NCBI GenBank assembly: GCA_039649175.1
Contig: JBBWZS010000139.1
Coordinates: forward strand, 1-15,786
From: DATAQC01 sp039649175
GTDB taxonomy: Bacteria; Actinomycetota; Acidimicrobiia; Acidimicrobiales; AC-14
DNA: 15,786 bases
Direction of reading: 5' to 3'
Position numbers and translations under genes: made by a program. Below are positions 6,776 through 12,820 of this stretch, in pieces. The notes beneath the pieces were generated by a model, which had not been told where the DNA came from, made no database searches, and saw nothing but the letters and a program-made list of their open reading frames with translations. Every line of letters starts with the position of its first letter. The first letter of the stretch is position 1.

Positions 6776-7324
6776 ATGGCTGAACAAGAAGACGTAGATC
6801 TCGGGGGCCTCGAGGCGCCCGTCGACCTCGACGACGACGACATCGAAGACCTGGACGACCTGGGAGACGACGACCTCGTCGACGACCCGCTGGTCGACGA
6901 CCCCCTCGTCGACGACCCCCTCGTCGACGATCCCCTGGTGGACGACGCACTCGACGTGCCCTTGGCGGGCGACGCGCTCAACGCCGCCGTCCCCCTGGCG
7001 CCGGAGACGGTCGAAGGCACGGGGGAACCGAAGGCGGTGGCGGTGCCCAGCACCGACGACGACGACGACGAGGAGGACGACGACGATCTCGACCCCGATG
7101 ACGTCGAAGCCGGCCTCGACGTGATCCTGAAGGACCGCCTGGTGGTCGTCGACGAGGAGCCCGATGAGGACGAGGAGGTGCCTGACCCCGAGGAGCGGGC
7201 CGATGGCACGACCAGGGTTCCCACCAAGCGTCCCGAGGAGTTCGTCTGCGCTTCCTGCTTCTTGGTGAAGCACCCCAGCCAGCTGGCCGACCCGACCCGG
7301 ATGTTCTGCCGGGACTGCGTGTGA
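6776..7324 (+). CDS. DUF4193-like acidic protein with C-terminal zinc ribbon
   Basis: A 182-aa strongly acidic protein. The C-terminus has EFVCASCFLVKHPSQLAD...CRDC, a four-Cys zinc-ribbon pattern (Cys158, Cys161, Cys178, Cys181) that matches the small actinobacterial DUF4193 family as I know it; that family's function is unknown. The N-terminal 150 residues are unusual: Asp-rich, with five tandem LVDD(P/A) pentapeptides (residues 34-58) and a run of nine consecutive Asp/Glu residues or more near 94-104. Mycobacterial members are about 100 aa, so this one is extended. The ATG at 6776 is preferred to the longer in-frame extension because AAGGA and a TATGCT hexamer lie just upstream of it. It is the first gene of a four-gene operon; the next starts 13 nt after its stop. 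Confidence 0.82.
   Translation: MAEQEDVDLGGLEAPVDLDDDDIEDLDDLGDDDLVDDPLVDDPLVDDPLVDDPLVDDALDVPLAGDALNAAVPLAPETVEGTGEPKAVAVPSTDDDDDEEDDDDLDPDDVEAGLDVILKDRLVVVDEEPDEDEEVPDPEERADGTTRVPTKRPEEFVCASCFLVKHPSQLADPTRMFCRDCV
6875..6949 (+). repeat. Five 15-bp tandem repeats encoding LVDD(P/A)
   Basis: Five in-frame 15-bp units (6875, 6890, 6905, 6920, 6935) encode LVDDP four times and LVDDA once. The units differ at a few third positions (ctc/ctg, gtc/gtg, ccg/ccc, gac/gat), so the array is not freshly duplicated throughout. As an in-frame repeat it can expand or contract without a frameshift. Confidence 0.9.
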
Positions 7325-7337
7325 CCCTGGGCTCCCG

Positions 7338-7934
7338 ATGACCCCGCCGGCTCCGTCCGATCCCGGGTCGCCGCTGGAGCGGGTGCTCGACGTGGCCCTG
7401 TACGGGCCCATCGGGCTGGCCGTCGCCGTACGGGAGGGTCTTCCCCGGTGGGCCGAGGTGGGCCGGCGTCAATTGGACACCCGGCTGACCATGGCCCGCG
7501 TCGTGGGGCGCCTCGCCGTCGACCAGGGCTCCCGCCACGGTGGCGAGATCGCCAGGCGGCTGGCCGACCAGGCCGATGCCCTGCTGGGCGCCCTCGGGCT
7601 GGTCGGCGAACCGTCCGACCGAAGCCCCGATCCCGGGCCGGTCGACACCGCGGTCGTCGATGACGCCGAGCCCGCCACCACTGATGATCGTCACGCCCCG
7701 CCGGTGCCAGCGCCGGCCCCTGCAGCCCCGGCAGCGCCGGCGCCGGCGGCAGCCACGCAAGACCCTGCTCACCTGGCCATTCCCGGCTACGACACCCTCT
7801 CGGCTTCCCAGGTGGTGCAACGCCTTCCTGGGCTGTCGGCCGACGAGCTCGAGGCGGTACGCATCTACGAGGCCGCCGGGCGTGCCCGCAAGACGATCCT
7901 CCTCAAGGTTGCGCAGCTCCGAAGCGGGTCATGA
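7338..7934 (+). CDS. Lipid-droplet-associated-protein-like (DUF8129-type C-terminal domain)
   Basis: A 198-aa protein with three parts. Residues 13-62 form an amphipathic, partly hydrophobic helical region (LDVALYGPIGLAVAVREGLP). Residues 92-145 are a Pro/Ala-rich linker. Residues 146-195 form a compact helical domain starting IPGYDTLSASQVVQRLPGLSADELEAV. This last domain recurs in actinobacterial proteins annotated as lipid-droplet-associated or as DUF8129; I name the family from memory. No signal peptide or clear transmembrane span, so a peripheral association with membrane or lipid surface is possible but inferred. The ATG is 13 nt after the previous stop, with no strong ribosome-binding site, and the next gene begins 13 nt after its end, so it should be translated from the operon mRNA. 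Confidence 0.68.
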   Translation: MTPPAPSDPGSPLERVLDVALYGPIGLAVAVREGLPRWAEVGRRQLDTRLTMARVVGRLAVDQGSRHGGEIARRLADQADALLGALGLVGEPSDRSPDPGPVDTAVVDDAEPATTDDRHAPPVPAPAPAAPAAPAPAAATQDPAHLAIPGYDTLSASQVVQRLPGLSADELEAVRIYEAAGRARKTILLKVAQLRSGS

Positions 7935-7947
7935 GGGTCGAGCCCTG

Positions 7948-8448
7948 ATGGAAGGGGTACGGCGGGCCGGCCTCGACGACGTGGCCCGGCTGGCCGAGCT
8001 CACCCGGGCGGCCATCGCCGAGCTCACGCCCACAAGAGGCGGGGCGGTGTGGCGGGCGGCCGAATCCCGTCCCGAGCCCATCGAGAAGGGCCTCGCCGCC
8101 CTGCTCGACGATGACGACGCCCTGGTGGTCGTGGGCACCATCGACGATGTCACCGTCGGCTACGCGGTCGTGCGGGTGGAGCACCTGGTCGACGGCTCCC
8201 GGCTCGGTGTGATCGACGACATCTTCGTGGAGTCCGAAGCGAGGGGCATCGGCCTGGGGGAGGCGATGATGACCGAGCTGGTGGCGTGGTCGGTCGACCG
8301 GCACTGCTTCGGCATGGACGCCATGGCCCTGCCCGGCCACCGCCAGACCAAGAACTTCTTCGAGGAGTCGGGCTTCACCGCCCGCAAGCTGGTGATGCAC
8401 CACTCCCTGGCCGACCCGGCGGAGGGGCCGGCGACCCCGGTGCCATGA
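7948..8448 (+). CDS. GNAT-family N-acetyltransferase
   Basis: A 166-aa protein with the GNAT fold pattern: N-terminal VRRAGLDDVARLAELT, a beta-4 strand LGVIDDIFV (residues 86-94), and the acetyl-CoA pyrophosphate loop RGIGLG (residues 99-104, fitting Q/RxxGxG/A). These are followed by GEAMMTELVAWS and, after the beta-5 region, NFFEESGFTARK (136-147), which is the usual C-terminal motif B. The acceptor substrate cannot be told from sequence. The ATG at 7948 has GAGGG 10 nt upstream (7933-7937), overlapping the stop of the previous gene. The frame upstream is a shadow of that gene, so the long extension is rejected. Its TGA overlaps the ATG of the Nudix gene (ATGA at 8445-8448). Confidence 0.9.
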   Translation: MEGVRRAGLDDVARLAELTRAAIAELTPTRGGAVWRAAESRPEPIEKGLAALLDDDDALVVVGTIDDVTVGYAVVRVEHLVDGSRLGVIDDIFVESEARGIGLGEAMMTELVAWSVDRHCFGMDAMALPGHRQTKNFFEESGFTARKLVMHHSLADPAEGPATPVP

Positions 8449-8846
8449 GGCCCGAGGTGTGCGTGGGTGCCATCGCCGTGGCCGAGGAGAAGCTGCTGCT
8501 GATCCGCCGGGGTCGGGGCCCGGCCGCCGGCGTGTGGTCGGTGCCGGGGGGACGGGTCGAGGCAGGCGAGACGCTGGCCGAGGCCGTCCTGCGGGAACTG
8601 ACCGAGGAGACGGCCCTCGAGGGCGTCTGTGACGGCCTGGTGGGCTGGGTGGAGCGTATGGGCCCCGACCATCACTACGTCATCCTCGACTTCGCGGTCA
8701 CCATCCTCGAGACCGCCAACCCCCAGGCCGGCGACGACGCGGTGGAGGCAGAATGGGTGCCGCTGGACGAGGTCGCCCACCGGCGGCTGGCCGACGGCCT
8801 AGCTGAGTTCCTCCACGAGCACGGCATCGTTCCCGTCATCACCTGA
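8445..8846 (+). CDS. Nudix hydrolase
   Basis: A 133-aa protein with a Nudix box from Gly36 to Leu58: GRVEAGE, seven residues, then RELTEETAL. This fits GX5EX7REUXEEXGU except that the last Gly is Ala, a common variation, so hydrolysis of a nucleoside diphosphate linked to another moiety is likely intact. The N-terminal VCVGAIAV and LLLIRRGRGPAAGVWSVPGG are typical of the MutT/ADP-ribose pyrophosphatase-like branch, but the substrate is unknown. Translation is probably coupled to the GNAT gene through the ATGA overlap; the nearest purine-rich stretch (8421-8427) is too distant to serve as a normal ribosome-binding site. Its last 48 bp overlap the 3' end of the minus-strand gene. Confidence 0.92.
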   Translation: MRPEVCVGAIAVAEEKLLLIRRGRGPAAGVWSVPGGRVEAGETLAEAVLRELTEETALEGVCDGLVGWVERMGPDHHYVILDFAVTILETANPQAGDDAVEAEWVPLDEVAHRRLADGLAEFLHEHGIVPVIT

Positions 8847-10604
8847 GGGCACGGGCGCGCCGGCAACGGCCTCCCCGTCGGCGTGGCTGGGGGCGGCCAC
8901 AGGGGGTTCGGGCGCAGCGACGGCCGGCACCGGGGCCTCGGCTGCTGCGTCCACCTGCGCCTCGGGTGTCGCCACCGGAGTCTCGGACGTCTCGGACGTC
9001 TCGGCCTGGGCTGGTTGGGGGGCGACGGGGGGGCGGGGCGGGCGCTGGCCGCCCGGGCCACGGCGGGAGGGGCGGCTGCCGGCGGGCCGGGAGGGCGCGC
9101 CGCCGGGGGCGACGGGGCGGGGGGGCCTCGGGGGACCGAGCATGGCGGCCAGGCCCGGCACGCGCGGTGCCGCCAGCCGGAGGGCTCGCTCGAGGTCTTC
9201 GGCCCGTTCGGCGGGGACCCCCTGGGGCTGGACGGTCCGGCGGACGGGCGAGGCGACGACGGCGTCGAGGAGGGCGGCCCACCGGTCGGCGACGGTGTCA
9301 GCCGTCATGGCCGCTCCCGCGGCGGCGCTGAGCTCTTCGGCCAGATCGGTGGGGAACCGGGCGCCGGGGTCGGGCGGACGGCCGCTGACCCGCAGGGCCC
9401 GCACCACCCGGCCGTCGACGAGCGAGCTGCGGATCTCGGCCACCCACGCGTCGCGCTCGTCGGCGCTGCGCTGTTCCAGCGCCTCCCGCAGGCGCACGGC
9501 CAGCGCCCGGCTCTCTTCGTCGCGCCCGGCGGCGTCGGAGCCGGCCACCACCGCCCGCAGGTCTCGCAGGCCGATCTCGGAGACGGCGGCGACAGCCGCC
9601 TCGGCCCGATCGCGCCACTCGGCGGCGCGCAGGCGGGGGAGTAGCCCCTCGGCCATGGCCACCAGGGCATCGGCTCTCACCTCTGGTGCGCCGGTGCTGC
9701 GGGCCTCGGCGTTCTGCTCCTCGACGGCCTGGCGCACCGACGGCAACCCGCCCCGCAGCACCTTCTCGGCCACCGGCCGCTGTTCGGGCGGGAGCTCGGC
9801 GAGGACCGCCTCGCGGTGAGCCCGACCGGGCTGCAGTCGCTTCGGGCGGGGCCGGGTCGCAGACGAGGTGACTGACGGTTCGGGCCTGCCCCGTCGGGGA
9901 CGCTGGGTGTGGTCGCCGGTGCGTCGTTCGTCGCGTCGTCCGTCATCACTGCGGGCAGGCCGCTGTCCTCGCTCGCCACCGGGGCCCCCGGGTCGAGGCC
10001 CTCGATCACCGGGCGACCCCGACCCCGGGGCACGAGCTCCGTCCCTGGCGCCGCCAGGGGAGCCCTCCGGTCGACCGGCGCCCGGGCGACTGCCGGCCGG
10101 GCGACCGCCACCGGGGCGACCTCCATCCGGGGCACCCGGCCCACGGCCTCGAGTCGGGGCGCCCCCCGGACGGCCCCCTGCGGGAAACCCTGCTCCAGCT
10201 CCTCGGCCGCCGCCGGGCCCGCCGGGCCCCCTGCCGCCGCCTGGTGCTCCCCCCGACCGGCTGCCGCCGTCACGATCGCGCCCGGACCGGCCCTCACGCC
10301 GGGGACGTTCGCCCCGGAGGTCGGGGGCGCCGCCGTCCTGGGTGACGAGGGGGCCTTCCTGGGCCGAGCCCTGGATGGCCAGGCGATCGGGCTCGGACCG
10401 CTTGGTCCGAGAGGCGAGGACGGCCGTGACCCTGGTGCCGTCGAGGTCGATCTCACATTCCGCCCGCAGCACATCGCCCACCTGGGCGCCGCTGTCGAGC
10501 AGGGCGCCGTCGAGCACACCCTTGGGCTGGCGGGCACCCGCCGCACGCCAGGTCCACGCCCCTCCGGGTTGGGTGCTGGTGAGCTCGATGTCGATGCGGG
10601 GCAC
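8799..10604 (-). CDS. Arg/Gly/Pro-rich, largely disordered protein of unknown function
   Basis: I do not recognise a named family; I have the impression of similar hypothetical proteins in Acidimicrobiia. The 601 residues divide into four parts. Residues 1-80 are a small beta-rich domain (RIDIELTS, AWTWRAAGARQPKGVLDG, GDVLRAECEIDLDGTRVTAV), perhaps OB-like. Residues 85-255 are Gly/Arg/Pro-rich and disordered, with RGRGPG- and GGGRGPGG-type runs. Residues 258-490 are charged and helical. Residues 491-601 are Pro/Ala-rich, with ETSETSET and an acidic end. The Arg/Gly tract suggests nucleic-acid binding, by inference only. The GTG at 10604 is chosen over the TTG at 10613 because TAGGTT ends 7 nt before the GTG, as in other leaderless genes here. 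The 3' end overlaps the Nudix gene by 48 bp tail-to-tail. Confidence 0.8.
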   Translation of the reverse strand: MPRIDIELTSTQPGGAWTWRAAGARQPKGVLDGALLDSGAQVGDVLRAECEIDLDGTRVTAVLASRTKRSEPDRLAIQGSAQEGPLVTQDGGAPDLRGERPRREGRSGRDRDGGSRSGGAPGGGRGPGGPGGGRGAGAGFPAGGRPGGAPTRGRGPGAPDGGRPGGGRPAGSRPGAGRPEGSPGGARDGARAPGSGSPGDRGPRPGGPGGERGQRPARSDDGRRDERRTGDHTQRPRRGRPEPSVTSSATRPRPKRLQPGRAHREAVLAELPPEQRPVAEKVLRGGLPSVRQAVEEQNAEARSTGAPEVRADALVAMAEGLLPRLRAAEWRDRAEAAVAAVSEIGLRDLRAVVAGSDAAGRDEESRALAVRLREALEQRSADERDAWVAEIRSSLVDGRVVRALRVSGRPPDPGARFPTDLAEELSAAAGAAMTADTVADRWAALLDAVVASPVRRTVQPQGVPAERAEDLERALRLAAPRVPGLAAMLGPPRPPRPVAPGGAPSRPAGSRPSRRGPGGQRPPRPPVAPQPAQAETSETSETPVATPEAQVDAAAEAPVPAVAAPEPPVAAPSHADGEAVAGAPVPSGDDGNDAVLVEELS

Positions 10605-10611
10605 GACCCTC

Positions 10612-10617
10612 AACCTA
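10612..10617 (-). promoter_or_regulatory. -10 hexamer TAGGTT, leaderless-type promoter of the 601-aa gene
   Basis: On the minus strand TAGGTT (10617 to 10612) is followed by 7 nt and then the GTG start at 10604. This spacing equals that of the M20 gene's TAGGCT and decides the start codon. Confidence 0.5.
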
Positions 10618-10619
10618 AT

Positions 10620-10656
10620 GGCTCCGGCACCAGCCCGACGCCTGGTGGCGTGAGCC
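10620..10656 (-). terminator. Hairpin between cupredoxin and 601-aa genes, possible terminator
   Basis: The outer stem GGCTC (10620-10624) pairs with GAGCC (10652-10656), and the inner stem CACCAG (10628-10633) with CTGGTG (10642-10647), around an 8-nt loop. It begins 14 nt after the cupredoxin stop on the minus strand and ends next to the following gene's -10 hexamer. There is no T tract, so confidence is moderate. Confidence 0.45.
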
Positions 10657-10670
10657 GGCTCCGCCCGGCG

Positions 10671-11060
10671 CTACTTCACGTAGACGGCACCCTGCATGCC
10701 CTGGCTCTGGTGGAACCGGCAGTGAAATTCGACCGAACCACTGGCGGGCGCGGTGAGGGTGATGCTCCGCGCCGCTCCGGGAGCCAGCTCCAGGTCGATG
10801 TTCATGGTCGGGCTGGTGAAGGTGTGGCGGGCGCTGCCGTCGTTGCGCAACTGCACGGTGAACTTCTGCCCGGCCGACGCGGTGATGAACGTCGGGCTGA
10901 ACGAGTAGTTGTCGGCCACCACGGCCAGATCGTCCCTGGCCGTCTTGGTGCCGTGGTTGTTGGTGGGGCCGGGCAGCGACACCGGCGCCTTGGAGCTCCC
11001 TCCGCCGCAGCCGACGGCCACCAGCGCCACCAGCGAGAGCGTCGCCAAAAGTCGTCTCAT
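10671..11060 (-). CDS. Cupredoxin (plastocyanin-like) lipoprotein
   Basis: A 129-aa exported protein. A lipoprotein signal peptide, MRRLLATLSLVALVAVGC, ends in a lipobox-like AVGC with Cys18 as the likely lipidated residue, followed by a Gly/Ser linker. The cupredoxin domain spans about residues 45-129. Type I copper ligands are recognisable: His79 in ARHTF, then Cys114, His117 and Met122 in a C-x2-H-x4-M arrangement near the C-terminus. It is therefore expected to be a small electron carrier or copper-binding protein anchored outside the membrane; its partner is unknown. The ATG at 11060 is set by the signal peptide, with GGGTGA a few bases upstream, and the long upstream open frame is antisense to the ligase gene. 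It is divergent from that gene (99 bp between starts). Confidence 0.88.
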   Translation of the reverse strand: MRRLLATLSLVALVAVGCGGGSSKAPVSLPGPTNNHGTKTARDDLAVVADNYSFSPTFITASAGQKFTVQLRNDGSARHTFTSPTMNIDLELAPGAARSITLTAPASGSVEFHCRFHQSQGMQGAVYVK

Positions 11061-11115
11061 CGTCTCACCCGAGTCTTCGGCGGCGGAAGGGGCACCCATG
11101 TCGGCGCCGCGGAGG

Positions 11116-11121
11116 ACCGTA
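11116..11121 (-). promoter_or_regulatory. Possible -10 hexamer TACGGT of the cupredoxin gene
   Basis: Read on the minus strand, TACGGT (11121 to 11116) lies 55 nt before the ATG at 11060. It is the best TANNNT match found in the divergent gap for this direction, but no -35 box supports it. Confidence 0.25.
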
Positions 11122-11147
11122 GCATCGGGCGTTGCCGGCGGCACGGG

Positions 11148-11153
11148 CAGAAT
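11148..11153 (+). promoter_or_regulatory. -10 hexamer CAGAAT, possible leaderless promoter of the ligase gene
   Basis: CAGAAT ends 6 nt before the GTG at 11160, and no ribosome-binding sequence precedes the GTG. TAGCAT at 11120-11125 is an alternative -10 that would give a leader of about 28 nt. Confidence 0.4.
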
Positions 11154-11159
11154 GGCGGC

Positions 11160-12275
11160 GTGGCGAGCGCCAGCGAGAACTTCACCATCGGCGTCGAGGA
11201 GGAGTTCCTCCTCGTCGATCCCGAGTCCCGCCGTCTGGTCCCGCGGGCCGAGCGGGTCTTGACCCTGGCGCGGGCCGGCGCCGGCGACGGTCAGCAGGTC
11301 GACCACGAGCTGCAGCAATCGCAGCTGGAGACGGGCACCGGCGTCTGCCGTACGATCGCCGAGCTCCGGGGCGAGCTCGTCCGCCTGCGCCGGGCGGCGG
11401 TCGGTGCTGCCGAGCAGGTGGGGTGTCGCCTGGCCGCAGCCGGGACACACCCCCTCCCGTTCGCCGGCGAAGGTCAGGTCACTCCCGAGGACGCCTATCT
11501 GCGCCTGGAGCGGGAGTACCAGGTGGTGATGCGCGAGCAGATGGTGTGCGGGTGCCACGTCCACGTGGGCCTGGTCGATGCCGAGGAGGCCATCGAGGTG
11601 CTCAACCGGAGCCGGGCATGGCTGCCCGTCGTCGCCGCCCTGGCGGTGAACTCCCCGTTCTGGCTGGGCGAGGACACCGGCTACGCCAGCTTCCGCGCCG
11701 AGATCTGGCGCCGCTGGCCCACCGCGGGCATGCCGGCCACGTTCGCCTCCCGGGCCGAGTACGACGCCCTGGTCGACGACCTCCTGCGCACCGAAGCGGT
11801 CGACGACCCGGCGCGCATCTACTGGGACGTCAGACCCTCGGCCCGCTTCGACACCCTGGAGTTCCGGGTGACCGACACGTGCCTGACCGTCGACGAGGCG
11901 GTGATGGTGGCCGGGCTCGTGCAGGCCCTGGTCCGCACTCTGCACGAGCAGCTGTCGAGGGGCGAGCCGCCGGTCAGTGTCCGGCCCGAGCTCCTGCGGG
12001 CGGCGACCTGGCGTGCCGCCCGGTACGGCACCGAGGGGCGGCTCATCGACCCGACAGGGCGTCGCTCGATCCCGGCCGCCGACGCCGTCGGCGATCTGAT
12101 GACTCTTGTGCGCCCCGCCCTGGAGGAGGCCGGGAGCTCCGACGAGGTGCACGACCTCCTCGGCCGGGTGCTGGCAGCGGGGACGGGCGCCATGCGCCAG
12201 CGCCGGGCCTTCGCCCGTGCGGGGCGACTGACCGATGTCGTCGACCAGGTCGTGGCCGAGACCGCATCCTGCTGA
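11160..12275 (+). CDS. ybdK: Carboxylate-amine ligase of the GCS2/YbdK family
   Basis: A 371-aa cytoplasmic enzyme of the glutamate-cysteine ligase 2 family; E. coli YbdK shows weak ATP-dependent gamma-glutamylcysteine synthesis. Family landmarks in order: FTIGVEEEFLLVDPESRRLVPR at the N-terminus (metal/substrate Glu residues), QQSQLETGTGVCRT, LAAAGTHPLPF, CGCHVHVGL (His-x-His), VNSPFWLGEDTGYASFRAEIW, WPTAGMP, YWDVRPSARFDTLEFRVTD and a closing TGAMRQRRAF. All appear intact and the length is normal. The open frame runs about 1.2 kb further upstream, but that part is antisense to other genes. The GTG at 11160 gives the family's normal N-terminus and fits the -10 hexamer. The in vivo product is uncertain, since Actinomycetota commonly use mycothiol or ergothioneine; a gamma-glutamyl precursor is one possibility. 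Confidence 0.92.
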   Translation: MASASENFTIGVEEEFLLVDPESRRLVPRAERVLTLARAGAGDGQQVDHELQQSQLETGTGVCRTIAELRGELVRLRRAAVGAAEQVGCRLAAAGTHPLPFAGEGQVTPEDAYLRLEREYQVVMREQMVCGCHVHVGLVDAEEAIEVLNRSRAWLPVVAALAVNSPFWLGEDTGYASFRAEIWRRWPTAGMPATFASRAEYDALVDDLLRTEAVDDPARIYWDVRPSARFDTLEFRVTDTCLTVDEAVMVAGLVQALVRTLHEQLSRGEPPVSVRPELLRAATWRAARYGTEGRLIDPTGRRSIPAADAVGDLMTLVRPALEEAGSSDEVHDLLGRVLAAGTGAMRQRRAFARAGRLTDVVDQVVAETASC

Positions 12276-12295
12276 GAGGCGGCCGCGGATCCCGG

Positions 12296-12301
12296 TAGGG
12301 T
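12296..12301 (+). promoter_or_regulatory. -10 hexamer TAGGGT of the peroxiredoxin gene
   Basis: TAGGGT lies 27 nt before the ATG at 12329, giving a leader of about 20 nt that contains GGAGG at 12316-12320. No good -35 is visible. Confidence 0.42.
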
Positions 12302-12328
12302 CCGGCTCGAAACCCGGAGGTGTCCCCG

Positions 12329-12793
12329 ATGGCCCGACTCCGCGCCGGCGACCCGGCGCCGACCTTCACCCTTCCCGACCACGACGGCGTGCCCGTCTCG
12401 CTGGCCGACTACGCCGGACGCCGGGTGGTCGTGTACTTCTACCCGGCCGACGACACCCCGGGGTGCACGGTGGAGGCGTGCCAGTTCAACGAGAACCTGG
12501 CGGCGTTCGACCGGGCGGCGGTGGCCGTGCTCGGCATCTCCGCCGACGACGCCGCCAGCCACGTCCGGTTCCGCCAGAAGTTCGACTTGAGCTTCCCGCT
12601 GCTGACCGACCACGACCACTCCGTCATGACCGCCTATGGGGCATGGGGGGAGAAGACGCTCTACGGCAAGACGGTGATCGGGGTGATCCGCTCCACCTTC
12701 CTCATCGACGAGCACGGCGTCGTGCTCCGAGCCTGGTACAACGTGCGGACCGACGGCCATGCCGCCAGGGTCCTGGCCGAAGCGGGGTCCTGA
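12329..12793 (+). CDS. bcp: Thioredoxin-dependent peroxiredoxin, Bcp/PrxQ type
   Basis: A 154-aa cytoplasmic enzyme reducing hydrogen peroxide and organic hydroperoxides with thioredoxin as the likely electron donor. The fold begins LRAGDPAPTFTLPDHDG, and VVVYFYPADDTPGCTVEACQF carries the peroxidatic Cys46 and, five residues on, Cys51. This CX4C arrangement is the mark of the PrxQ/Bcp subgroup, in which the second Cys is resolving. The conserved Arg is in GVIRSTFLID. The ATG at 12329 is preferred over the GTG at 12320, because GGAGG (12316-12320) lies 8 nt before the ATG and overlaps the GTG. The gene follows the ligase gene by 53 nt and appears to have its own promoter. It converges on the next gene with a 27-bp gap. 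Confidence 0.94.
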   Translation: MARLRAGDPAPTFTLPDHDGVPVSLADYAGRRVVVYFYPADDTPGCTVEACQFNENLAAFDRAAVAVLGISADDAASHVRFRQKFDLSFPLLTDHDHSVMTAYGAWGEKTLYGKTVIGVIRSTFLIDEHGVVLRAWYNVRTDGHAARVLAEAGS

Positions 12794-12820
12794 CCCGGCT
12801 TCGACCCACAGCGACACATC

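Noticed and set aside
6461..6797. Short open frames on both strands in the gene-free region (84 and 96 aa)
   Set aside because: They have no recognisable domain or plausible ribosome-binding site. Local G+C falls to about 55%, unlike coding DNA here, and the plus-strand one runs into the DUF4193 gene in another frame.
8974..9003. Short GTCTCGGAC direct repeat, considered as a regulatory array
   Set aside because: It lies inside the 601-aa coding region and simply encodes ETSETSET.
9909..11159. Upstream extension of the GCS2/YbdK frame to give a 788-aa protein
   Set aside because: The extension is antisense to the 601-aa protein and the cupredoxin gene, and the family's N-terminus begins at the GTG at 11160.
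11061..12152. Upstream extension of the cupredoxin frame to give a 493-aa protein
   Set aside because: It is antisense to the ligase gene, and it would bury a clear lipoprotein signal peptide that begins at 11060.
12320..12322. GTG at 12320 as the peroxiredoxin start
   Set aside because: It overlaps the GGAGG ribosome-binding sequence itself, which is correctly placed for the ATG at 12329.
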